DNA of 6,244 bases from an uncultured Saprospiraceae bacterium (lineage in GTDB: Bacteria; Bacteroidota; Bacteroidia; Chitinophagales; Saprospiraceae). A model generated the notes under the pieces. The model was given only the letters and a program-made list of their open reading frames with translations. It was not told the origin of the DNA and did no database searches. Shown piece by piece: positions 1 to 5,303 of the stretch. How positions within the stretch are numbered: position 1 is the stretch's first letter; each line of letters begins with the position of its first letter. A program made the translations under genes and the position numbers. The stretch lies in the NCBI GenBank assembly GCA_937959095.1, contig CALGLY010000026.1, positions 1 to 6,244 of the forward strand, written 5' to 3'.

Positions 1-1594
1 TAAATCCTAAACGCTCTAGTTTCACTACTGCATTACCTCCTTCATCTTCCATTCCAGTAACAGCATAGTCAATCGTTTGCGTCGTATTTACCCAATATTC
101 CTTATACCAGTCCAATTCCAGACCTGATTCTTTTTCCGCAATACGAATAAAATCATTCGGGTTTGGGTGCTTGAATTTCCATGTATTATAATAGCGTAGC
201 ATTGTGCGATCAAAGGCTTGCTTACCTATTATATAGTTCAACTGATTTAGGAAAAGTGCACCTTTAGTATAGGAACCCACGCCATAAGCGGCATTGCTCA
301 TAAAGTGGTCGGCATGTGTACTTAGTGGTTCTTCGCGTCCGCTTTTCGCGAATGCTCCAAAACCAGCAACACTTGTCGAGTTTGGATTGTCTATTGCTTT
401 ACCTGGCAATAAGCCTTTGCCACGCAAGTAATTCATCACTTCTGCGGAAGCATAACTTGTGAAACCTTCATCCATCCAAGCATAAAGCGCTTCATTTGTT
501 CCTAGTACCATCTGATACCAAGAGTGCATTAGCTCATGCACCGATACACCTACTAAACTTGACAATTGACGTTCTCCTGTGATAAGCGTAGCCATAGGAT
601 ATTCCATGCCACCATCGCCACCTTGTATAAAGGAGTACTGCTCATATGGATATTTGCCGTAGGTCTTATTGATAAATTCCAAGGCTTCATCCATGATAGC
701 AGGAAGCTGTTCCCAATTTTCGCGCGTCTTTTCATTTTCTTGATATAAGAAATGCAAGACTGCACCGCTCTTAGATTTCAAAGAAGTATGCTTATAGTCA
801 GGATCGGCAGCCCACACAAAATCGTGTACATTAGGCGCGACGAAGTGCCAAGTGCTTGTCTTTCCTTTCTTGCGTGGCACTTTTGTACCTTCTACTTCAT
901 AGCCAAAGCCAATCTTACCAGGGTTTTGCAGGTAACCTGTGCCACCTATAATATAGTCTTTAGCAATAGTGATCTTTACATCAAAATCGCCCCAAACACC
1001 ATGAAATTCGCGTCCGATATATGGATTGGCATGCCACCCTTGATAATCATATTCTGATAATTTAGGATACCATTGCGACATAGAATAAGAAATCCCTTCG
1101 CGATTGTCGCGACCAGAACGACGAATTTGTACAGGTACTTGCCCCTTAAATTCCATATCGAGCGTAGCTTCGCCATTTGGCAATATTGGTTCGGTAAGTT
1201 CTACTTCCAATATCGTGCCTACTTCTGCAAATTGCACGGCTGCGCCATTTTGTGTAAGCTTATCTACACGTAGATAGCCTATTTCATCTGGGCCAAGCGC
1301 TGCAATGCGACTTCCTACACGCGGATCTGCATCGACGATGGTATTCGAACGTTTATCCATCATACTACCTGGCTGAAAAGCATTGAAGTAGAGATGATAA
1401 AATACACGCTTTAGCGTATCAGGCGAATTATTTTTATAGACTATTTTTTGCGTGCCAGTGAAGCGGTGCTTCTGCACATCGAAATCAATGTCCATTTTAT
1501 AATCTATGCTTTGCTGCCAGCGATCTGCTGACTGTGCATAGCTGATTGTAGCAAAAGAAAATATTGCTACTACAATCGAGAGTTTTAATTGCAT
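1..1594 (-). CDS. Secreted M1-family zinc metallopeptidase (gluzincin), C-terminus cut off by the window edge
   Basis: Read on the minus strand from the ATG at 1594, the frame stays open for 531 codons to the window edge with no stop or frameshift. Residues 1-21 form a signal peptide (hydrophobic core, then SYA before QSADRW), so the enzyme is exported. Residues 328-333 read GGMEYP, a variant of the M1 substrate-anchoring GxMEN motif with Tyr in place of Asn. HELMH at 353-357 followed by Glu376 in MDEGF gives HEXXH-X18-E, the M1 zinc-ligand signature. Tyr442 in SYTKGAL fits the conserved transition-state tyrosine. The order N-terminal beta domain, then catalytic domain, is as in the family; the sequence ends just after the catalytic part, around NTTQTIDYAV. 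Expected activity is removal of N-terminal residues from peptides in the periplasm or outside the cell. Specificity cannot be read. It is divergent from the RNA genes and shows no operon partner here. The family call is firm; the missing C-terminus is the main gap. Confidence 0.95.
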   Translation of the reverse strand, partial: MQLKLSIVVAIFSFATISYAQSADRWQQSIDYKMDIDFDVQKHRFTGTQKIVYKNNSPDTLKRVFYHLYFNAFQPGSMMDKRSNTIVDADPRVGSRIAALGPDEIGYLRVDKLTQNGAAVQFAEVGTILEVELTEPILPNGEATLDMEFKGQVPVQIRRSGRDNREGISYSMSQWYPKLSEYDYQGWHANPYIGREFHGVWGDFDVKITIAKDYIIGGTGYLQNPGKIGFGYEVEGTKVPRKKGKTSTWHFVAPNVHDFVWAADPDYKHTSLKSKSGAVLHFLYQENEKTRENWEQLPAIMDEALEFINKTYGKYPYEQYSFIQGGDGGMEYPMATLITGERQLSSLVGVSVHELMHSWYQMVLGTNEALYAWMDEGFTSYASAEVMNYLRGKGLLPGKAIDNPNSTSVAGFGAFAKSGREEPLSTHADHFMSNAAYGVGSYTKGALFLNQLNYIIGKQAFDRTMLRYYNTWKFKHPNPNDFIRIAEKESGLELDWYKEYWVNTTQTIDYAVTGMEDEGGNAVVKLERLGF

Positions 1595-1862
1595 ATTGAA
1601 TGTGGTTTGATAATTTACGTATTGCTTTAAAGCTATTTTTTAATGAATGGGTGTGCATATATTATAGTGTGTATGCTTTATAGAGGCTAAAATACGACTT
1701 CCAATTATCTTTTTTTCTACTAAAAAACGATGTAAATTTTCAATTTATTTCACTTTCATAAAGTATAAAGAACTGAATATCAATTTTTAAAGTTAAAAAA
1801 CCATTAAAAAAGCTCTTAGAAATGGTCGAGAAAAATTATCGCATAGCGTCCTAAACGGAGCG
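1595..1862. other. AT-rich intergenic spacer between the peptidase gene and the first RNA gene
   Basis: This spacer must hold the promoter of the minus-strand peptidase gene, but I find no good TAnnTTTG element on that strand; the nearest is TATTTTAG (complement of about 1690-1697), one base off. No ORF with coding character, tRNA or clear repeat is visible. Runs of A and T dominate 1705-1810. Confidence 0.5.
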
Positions 1863-1882
1863 CAAAAGCCGTCCTATATTTG
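1863..1882 (+). promoter_or_regulatory. Bacteroidota-type housekeeping promoter of RNA gene copy 1
   Basis: TATATTTG at 1875-1882 matches the -7 consensus TAnnTTTG exactly. The 20-bp stretch CAAAAGCCGTCCTATATTTG recurs before copy 2 (2510-2529) with only two changes, so the promoter was duplicated or conserved together with the transcribed part. No clear TTG is seen at the usual -33 spacing. Transcription should start near 1888, inside or just after the shared ATCAGACA (1884-1891). Confidence 0.7.
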
Positions 1883-2079
1883 CATCAGACACGGGAAAAG
1901 ATATAAAAGCATATCAATATAAAAAACCCGAAACACCTAAAGTTTTGTTATTAGTTGATGTTTTATCTCACTCCTTACTTTGGAGCATCATTTACTACAA
2001 TCGTACGCAACTTTTAGTAGCGAATTAATAAGGCGTTGCTATGATTCACATAGTAAAAGATTTATTCACAGCGGTGAAT

Positions 2080-2128
2080 TAAAGATGCAAAATAGTAAAA
2101 GTGAGAAGGTAGTACAGCAAATGTAGAG
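2080..2128 (+). repeat. 49-nt invariant core, copy 1 (identical to 2773-2821)
   Basis: All 49 bases are identical to the block in copy 2, while sequence on both sides has diverged heavily. The first differing bases are 2079 and 2129. The block sits between hairpin II and the terminator stem and is purine-rich, poor in self-pairing and therefore probably single-stranded: a plausible antisense or protein-binding surface. Confidence 0.9.
2085..2126 (+). other. Candidate 13-codon ORF in the core, copy 1 (MQNSKSEKVVQQM)
   Basis: ATG at 2085 opens 13 codons and TAG at 2124-2126 ends them, two to three bases before the terminator stem. The context before the ATG is A-rich (TTAAAG), which Bacteroidota ribosomes can accept, but there is no strong Shine-Dalgarno. 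The peptide is hydrophilic, with no signal or membrane segment. Copy 2 has the same ORF with identical codons, so there is no silent-site divergence to show selection on protein. It may be a real micropeptide or leader, or chance within a conserved RNA. Confidence 0.3.
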
Positions 2129-2158
2129 GGGCGTCCTTTTTAGGATAGCCCTTTTTTT
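2128..2158 (+). terminator. Rho-independent terminator of RNA copy 1
   Basis: GGGC (2129-2132) pairs with GCCC (2148-2151) and TCCT (2134-2137) with AGGA (2142-2145) around a short T-rich loop, with G2133 opposite T2146/A2147. Seven T residues follow (2152-2158). The stem sequence differs from that of copy 2 while the pairing is kept. Confidence 0.88.
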
Positions 2159-2174
2159 GTTGACTTTTTTAGAA

Positions 2175-2237
2175 CCTGCCTTTGCCTGCTTGTAGCAGAC
2201 AAGTCGGCAGACAGGCACGGAGACATAGAGGCACGGA
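2175..2237. repeat. Short palindromic repeat inserted in the tail of copy 1, with GGCACGGA repeats
   Basis: TGCCTG (2183-2188) pairs with CAGGCA (2212-2217), and inside it CTTGT (2189-2193) pairs with ACAAG (2199-2203), giving an interrupted hairpin. GGCACGGA occurs twice, at 2214-2221 and 2230-2237, and inverted as TCCGTGCC at 2934-2941 after copy 2. Compared with the matching tail of copy 2, copy 1 carries about 42 extra bases, which is about the size of this palindrome, so it looks like an insertion. No terminator-like T run follows directly. Confidence 0.6.
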
Positions 2238-2247
2238 ATTTTTTCTT

Positions 2248-2509
2248 TTGATTTGTTGCTTGTTTCTGACCTCATCAAGCGAGGCTGAGGATAAGTTAGT
2301 TTCTGCTTAAAACAGACTTTTAGAGCTTTATCGCATCTTTTTTGGTGTTTTTCTTTGAAATTTTGAACGTCTAAAAGGAGTATTAATCAGTTTTTACGCA
2401 TTATTGAGACACATAAAAAGCTGATAATCAAATTTTTATTTATTTTTTTACTTAAAACAACTTTAGAAGATGACTAACTGAAATTTACAGCTATAGTCCA
2501 TCTTTCCCT
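2248..2509. other. Spacer between the two RNA genes
   Basis: This AT-rich stretch separates the duplicated units. I see no coding ORF, tRNA or strong hairpin in it. The units themselves extend from about 1863 to 2247 and from about 2510 to 2898; each ends in the shared string GAATTTTTTCTT (2236-2247 and 2887-2898) downstream of the terminator. Confidence 0.5.
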
Positions 2510-2529
2510 CAAAAACCGCCCTATATTTG
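2510..2529 (+). promoter_or_regulatory. Bacteroidota-type housekeeping promoter of RNA gene copy 2
   Basis: TATATTTG at 2522-2529 is an exact TAnnTTTG -7 element within CAAAAACCGCCCTATATTTG, 18 of 20 bases identical to the copy 1 promoter. The start site should fall near 2536, at the shared ATCAGACA (2537-2544). No convincing TTG -33 box is seen. Confidence 0.7.
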
Positions 2530-2772
2530 TGATGTAATCAGACAGACACAACATATTAAAGACATATAAATCGAAACACTTAGTATTATTAGACACTAGT
2601 TAAATCACACACAAAACATCGAGTTCTAAAAAAGTTAGAATTCTAAAAAAATATATTTGAACTTGTATTATCATATCATTTTATGATGCATCTTCTTTCT
2701 AATCGTAAGTTAAATGCAGTAGCAAAGGAGCGATGCTAATTAGATTAGCGAAGAAACATTCGCCTTAGGCGA

Positions 2773-2821
2773 TAAAGATGCAAAATAGTAAAAGTGAGAA
2801 GGTAGTACAGCAAATGTAGAG
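2773..2821 (+). repeat. 49-nt invariant core, copy 2 (identical to 2080-2128)
   Basis: This is the second occurrence of the identical block. It starts one base after hairpin II ends (2772) and runs into the terminator stem, the same arrangement as in copy 1. Confidence 0.9.
2778..2819 (+). other. Candidate 13-codon ORF in the core, copy 2 (MQNSKSEKVVQQM)
   Basis: ATG at 2778 and TAG at 2817-2819 bound the same 13 codons as in copy 1, preceded by GATAAAG. The stop lies just before the terminator stem at 2823. Coding status is as uncertain as for copy 1. Confidence 0.3.
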
Positions 2822-2822
2822 A

Positions 2823-2852
2823 GGCTTCCTGTTTTCAGGAGGCCCTTTTTTT
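2823..2852 (+). terminator. Rho-independent terminator of RNA copy 2
   Basis: GGCTTCCT (2823-2830) pairs with AGGAGGCC (2837-2844), with one G-U and a GTTTTC loop, followed by seven T residues (2846-2852). It should insulate the sigma operon from transcription of this RNA. Confidence 0.9.
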
Positions 2853-2991
2853 GTTAACCCCATTTTAGATTGAACAGAGAAGTACAGAATTTTTTCTTGT
2901 TCTTGATGACTTAGTAATGGCAAATTAAAAAACTCCGTGCCTCCGAATTTCTCTATTCAATTTCAAAAAAAATATTTTTTTCTCCTCTTCC

Positions 2992-3020
2992 TGTAACATT
3001 TCTTTCTTTCCATCCGTCTT
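2992..3020 (+). promoter_or_regulatory. Likely ECF-sigma (autoregulatory) promoter of the sigma operon
   Basis: TGTAAC (2992-2997) and CGTCTT (3015-3020) are separated by 17 bp, matching the general ECF pattern of an AAC-containing -35 and a CGTC-type -10. Its place directly before an ECF sigma gene suggests the sigma factor reads its own promoter, as many ECF factors do. Transcription would start about 3026-3028, leaving almost no 5' leader before the ATG at 3030. Confidence 0.55.
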
Positions 3021-3029
3021 GGGGGTGAA

Positions 3030-3539
3030 ATGACAACAAACGAATTTCAACATACCGTCGCACCAATCAAAGATAAGCTTTACCGCTTTGCGCTCCGAAT
3101 GCTTGACAACATTCCAGAAGCGCAGGATGTAGTGCAAGAAGTCTTGATAAAACTTTGGCAACAGCGAGAACGCCTAACACAAGTCACGAATGTGGAAGCT
3201 TGGACGATGCGAATGACGAGCAATATGTCCATTGATAAGATGCGAAACAAGCATTGGCGCACCGAAGATGTGAGTGGCATTGTGCAATTTGCAACGCCTG
3301 CTTCCTCGCCCGATAGACTAACAGAACAAGCCGACACAATGCAGCATATATCAAATGTTATCGCCCAACTACCTGAAAAACAACGGAGTGTGATGCACCT
3401 CCGCGATATCGAAGGATACAGCTATCAAGAAATAGAGGAGGCATTGGGTATTCCACTCAATCAGGTGAAAGTAAATCTTTTTAGAGCGCGTAAATATGTA
3501 CGTACTCAACTCACAGCGTCAGGAATTTTAAATTCGTAG
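3030..3539 (+). CDS. ECF-type RNA polymerase sigma factor
   Basis: The 169 residues are a normal length for an ECF factor, with regions 2 and 4 and no region 3. Region 2 spans about 14-77: LYRFALRML (17-25), the acidic core-binding segment EAQDVVQEVLIKLW (30-43), and AWTMRMTSNMSIDKMR (57-72), which contacts the -10 element. After a linker (about 78-100), region 4 spans about 104-160, with LPEKQRSVMHLRDIEGYSYQ (114-133) leading into the helix-turn-helix EIEEALGIPLNQVKVNLFRARK (134-155) that reads the -35. The start fits because PIKDKLYRFA follows within 12 residues, as usual; GGGGG at 3021-3025 could serve as a ribosome site if the transcript begins upstream of it. The anti-sigma-like gene follows after 3 bp, so translation may be coupled. 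Role: directs RNA polymerase to a stress or envelope regulon, presumably including this operon. The inducing signal cannot be read. Confidence 0.95.
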   Translation: MTTNEFQHTVAPIKDKLYRFALRMLDNIPEAQDVVQEVLIKLWQQRERLTQVTNVEAWTMRMTSNMSIDKMRNKHWRTEDVSGIVQFATPASSPDRLTEQADTMQHISNVIAQLPEKQRSVMHLRDIEGYSYQEIEEALGIPLNQVKVNLFRARKYVRTQLTASGILNS

Positions 3540-3542
3540 CCT

Positions 3543-4040
3543 ATGAATACTATAGCAATAAAACAACTCGTAGATAAGTACTTTGAAGGCGAAACATCGC
3601 TCGTAGAAGAGCAGCAGCTGCGGGCATATTTCAAGGAAGGAGCGGTTGCGGAAGAGTTACAGGAGTATCAGCCGCTATTTCAATATTTTGCTACTGCAAA
3701 AAGAGAAGAATTGCCGAGTGATTTTGATGAACGAATAGTAATAGAATTACAACGCCCTGCGAAACGCCGATTTATGCGGCGCATGGTACAAATGAGCAGC
3801 GTGGCAGCAAGTGTGATGCTTATGGTAGCGGCTTATTTTTGGTATCCTACAACAGAGTTACCGTCTACCGTTTCTAATCAAATTAATTGGGAACAGTACG
3901 AAATTACTGATGAAGAAGAAGCTTATAAAGAAACAAAGGCAGCACTGAAATTGCTTTCTAGAAATTTGAATAGAGGTGCAAAAAAGGCTGCAAAAAGTAT
4001 GGATAAAATCACCAAAAAGAAAAGGAGAATTGAAAATTAA
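3543..4040 (+). CDS. Single-pass membrane anti-sigma-like protein
   Basis: I call this from context and topology, not from a recognised catalytic or zinc motif. Residues 1-75 are cytoplasmic: LVDKYFEGETSLVEEQQLRAYF (9-30) resembles the N-terminal helix found in many Bacteroidota proteins encoded beside ECF factors. A basic cluster (KRRFMRR, 74-80) precedes one hydrophobic segment at about 84-100 ending in FWYP, which predicts N-in/C-out topology. The 65-residue tail starts acidic (WEQYEITDEEEAYKETKAAL, about 116-135) and ends very lysine/arginine-rich. There is no cysteine in the protein, so it is not a zinc-binding anti-sigma (zf-HC2/ZAS) type. It starts 3 bp after the sigma stop, the typical sigma/anti-sigma arrangement. 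Likely role: hold the sigma factor at the inner membrane and release it on an envelope signal. Binding to the sigma factor is inferred. Confidence 0.7.
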   Translation: MNTIAIKQLVDKYFEGETSLVEEQQLRAYFKEGAVAEELQEYQPLFQYFATAKREELPSDFDERIVIELQRPAKRRFMRRMVQMSSVAASVMLMVAAYFWYPTTELPSTVSNQINWEQYEITDEEEAYKETKAALKLLSRNLNRGAKKAAKSMDKITKKKRRIEN

Positions 4041-4088
4041 GAAACGGATTAAATAAACAAATCATCACATAATCAAATAAACAAAATT

Positions 4089-4586
4089 ATGAGAATCGTA
4101 TCATTTTTGATGCTACTGGGATTTCTATGTCTAGCAGGTAGCACACAAGCACAGGCGGATGCCATTTCTACTTATTTCGGACAGTATGTGGACGACGAGC
4201 GTTTCACTGTAGTCTATATTAGCCCGAAGATGTTCCAAATGATTGATAAATTGAGTATTGATTTCGATGAAGAATCATCGGAAGCAATGAAAGATGTCGT
4301 GAAAGATCTTCGAGGTTTACGCATACTCGTAGCGGATGAAGGTGCACAAGGACTTTATCAGGAAGCTATCCAAAAAATTAATACGACAGAGTACGAATTG
4401 CTGATGACGGTACGGAACAAATCGGAAGACGATATGCAATTTCTAATAAAAGACGAAGGCGACATCGTGAATGAACTCTTAATGATAATCGGTAGTGAGG
4501 ATAACTTTGTATTGATGAGTTTTGTGGGAAATATTGATTTGGAGAAAGTAGCAAAACTCTCTGAAAGTTTCGAGGAACAAGACTAA
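4089..4586 (+). CDS. Secreted DUF4252 domain protein, first paralogue
   Basis: The 165-residue product has a signal peptide (hydrophobic 3-17, cleavage probably after TQA or AQA at 19-23). The only cysteine (C14) is not in a good lipobox, so a soluble periplasmic or secreted protein is more likely than a lipoprotein. The rest matches the DUF4252 layout: VVYISPKMFQMIDKL (41-55), LRGLRILVADEG (74-85), YELLMTVRNK (102-111), MQFLIKDEGDIVNELLMIIG (116-135), and FVLMSFVGNIDLEKVAKL (140-157). DUF4252 is a Bacteroidota family of unknown function. The gene lies 48 bp after the anti-sigma-like gene on the same strand, most likely in the same operon, which makes it a candidate effector or feedback component of the sigma response. 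No enzyme motif is visible. Confidence 0.85.
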   Translation: MRIVSFLMLLGFLCLAGSTQAQADAISTYFGQYVDDERFTVVYISPKMFQMIDKLSIDFDEESSEAMKDVVKDLRGLRILVADEGAQGLYQEAIQKINTTEYELLMTVRNKSEDDMQFLIKDEGDIVNELLMIIGSEDNFVLMSFVGNIDLEKVAKLSESFEEQD

Positions 4587-4684
4587 AGGAATGGAGAGTT
4601 GATAATAATTTTCCTACCCTGAAAGCCTAAATCCCGACGGACTAAAATCACCTATTACATTTTTGTTTAAAAAATATTTTTGTT

Positions 4685-5209
4685 ATGAAAATCACCCTCA
4701 TAGCACTAGGGATGCTTATGTCCATCCTGTGCGTACAGGCGCAAACGCCAAGTGTAGAACGTTTTTTTGAAAAGTATAATGGATATGAAGATAGCTTTGA
4801 AATAAGCCTTCAAGGTTGGATGCTAAAAGGCGCATCGCTCTTTGCAGAAGACGATGTGAGTAAGCAATTGATGCGGAAAATCAGTAAGTTACGGGTCTTG
4901 ATAATGGATGAAGGTAGTTTGGTATCGAAACAAGAAGTAGGACGTTTATTGAAGAATGTACGCGGACAACAATTCGAAGATTTAATGGAAATTCGGGATG
5001 AAGGTAATAACATTAATTTTCTAATTCGAGAAGATAACAACCGCATCACGAATGTACTAATGCTCTTGAAAGGCGATGAAGAATTTATGCTGATTAGCTT
5101 GGAAGGCTTACTAAAATTTGAAGATTTGAATCGCTTAGAAATAAACGTAACAGGTGGCGATCACTTCAAAAAAGTACCGAAAAATCGCCGCGATGTGCCA
5201 CGGGCGTAA
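4685..5209 (+). CDS. Secreted DUF4252-like protein, second, more diverged paralogue
   Basis: The 174-residue product has a signal peptide at 1-19 (cleavage after VQA, before QTPS). It shares the body plan of the preceding gene: LRVLIMDEG (69-77), FEDLMEIRD (97-105), INFLIREDNNRITNVLMLLK (110-129), and FMLISLEGLLKFEDLNRL (134-151). It therefore looks like an old tandem duplicate. It differs in lacking the YISPKMF motif (ISLQGWMLKGASLF instead) and in ending with a basic tail (162-174). The gap from the first paralogue is 98 bp, large enough for its own promoter, but the TATTTTTG at 4675-4682 is too close to the ATG to serve this start. Function unknown; probably works with its neighbour in the envelope. 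Confidence 0.78.
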   Translation: MKITLIALGMLMSILCVQAQTPSVERFFEKYNGYEDSFEISLQGWMLKGASLFAEDDVSKQLMRKISKLRVLIMDEGSLVSKQEVGRLLKNVRGQQFEDLMEIRDEGNNINFLIREDNNRITNVLMLLKGDEEFMLISLEGLLKFEDLNRLEINVTGGDHFKKVPKNRRDVPRA

Positions 5210-5222
5210 GGTCATTGTATTA

Positions 5223-5292
5223 GGTATCAGGTACAAGGTATTAAGTAAAATAACTACATCTACTTAATACCTTGTACCTAATATCTGATACC
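5223..5292. repeat. Long inverted repeat between convergent genes
   Basis: GGTACAAGGTATTAAGTA (5230-5247) is the exact reverse complement of 5261-5278, around a 13-nt loop. The stem continues with GGTATCA (5223-5229) pairing with TGATACC (5286-5292) after a 7-nt bulge (5279-5285). It lies between the ends of the DUF4252 gene and the barrel gene, where it could stop transcription from both sides, but neither side has a T run, so a dispersed intergenic repeat is at least as likely. Confidence 0.8.
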
Positions 5293-5303
5293 AATTATCA
5301 CTA

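Larger units (their letters stand above)
1888..2158 (+). ncRNA. Putative structured small RNA, tandem copy 1
   Basis: I do not recognise the family. The unit runs about 270 nt from a TATATTTG promoter to a Rho-independent terminator, with no long ORF. Landmarks shared with copy 2 in the same order are ATCAGACA (1884-1891), CGAAACACCTA (1929-1939), AATCGTA (1999-2005), AGTAGC (2016-2021), hairpin I (TTGCTATG 2036-2043 with CATAGTAA 2049-2056, one G-U), hairpin II (ATTCAC 2064-2069 with GTGAAT 2074-2079, AGCG loop), the identical 49-nt core (2080-2128), and the terminator. AATCGTA and AGTAGC lie exactly 17 nt apart in both copies. Hairpin II ends on the base just before the core in both. A trans-acting regulatory RNA with the core as binding region is the simplest reading; a transcript for the tiny peptide in the core is the alternative. 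Ends are estimates. Confidence 0.7.
2536..2852 (+). ncRNA. Putative structured small RNA, tandem copy 2
   Basis: Paralogue of the upstream RNA, about 315 nt, family unknown to me. Shared landmarks are ATCAGACA (2537-2544), CGAAACACTTA (2572-2582), AATCGTA (2701-2707), AGTAGC (2718-2723), hairpin I (GCTAAT 2735-2740 with ATTAGC 2744-2749), hairpin II (TCGCC 2760-2764 with GGCGA 2768-2772), the 49-nt core (2773-2821) and the terminator. Its 5' half is longer than in copy 1 and has two extra hairpins: 2621-2629 with 2635-2643, and ATCATA 2670-2675 with TATGAT 2682-2687. Hairpins I and II have different sequences from those in copy 1 but the same place and order, which argues for selection on structure. 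The unit ends about 180 bp before the sigma gene behind a strong terminator, so it is probably transcribed separately. Ends are estimates. Confidence 0.7.

Noticed and set aside
553..1273. Short ORFs on both strands inside the peptidase region
   Set aside because: They lie in other frames over a continuous, motif-bearing M1 peptidase frame and have no recognisable domain or start context.
2066..2278. A 70-codon minus-strand ORF
   Set aside because: It runs antisense through hairpin II, the 49-nt core, the terminator and the palindrome of RNA copy 1; its composition follows those elements and not a protein.
1888..2852. Retron, CRISPR/tracrRNA, tmRNA or riboswitch explanation for the duplicated RNA units
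   Set aside because: No reverse transcriptase, cas gene or repeat-spacer array is present; there is no tRNA-like end or Ala-tag ORF for tmRNA; and no gene follows copy 1 that a riboswitch could control.
2925..3337. Minus-strand ORFs over the start of the sigma gene
   Set aside because: Antisense shadows of a clear ECF sigma factor.
4675..4682. TATTTTTG as a -7 element for the second DUF4252 gene
   Set aside because: It ends 2 bp before the ATG, so transcription would start inside the gene.
4587..4684. Possible hairpin around AATCCCGACGGACT
   Set aside because: Only about three to four base pairs form and no T run follows directly, so it is not supported as a terminator.
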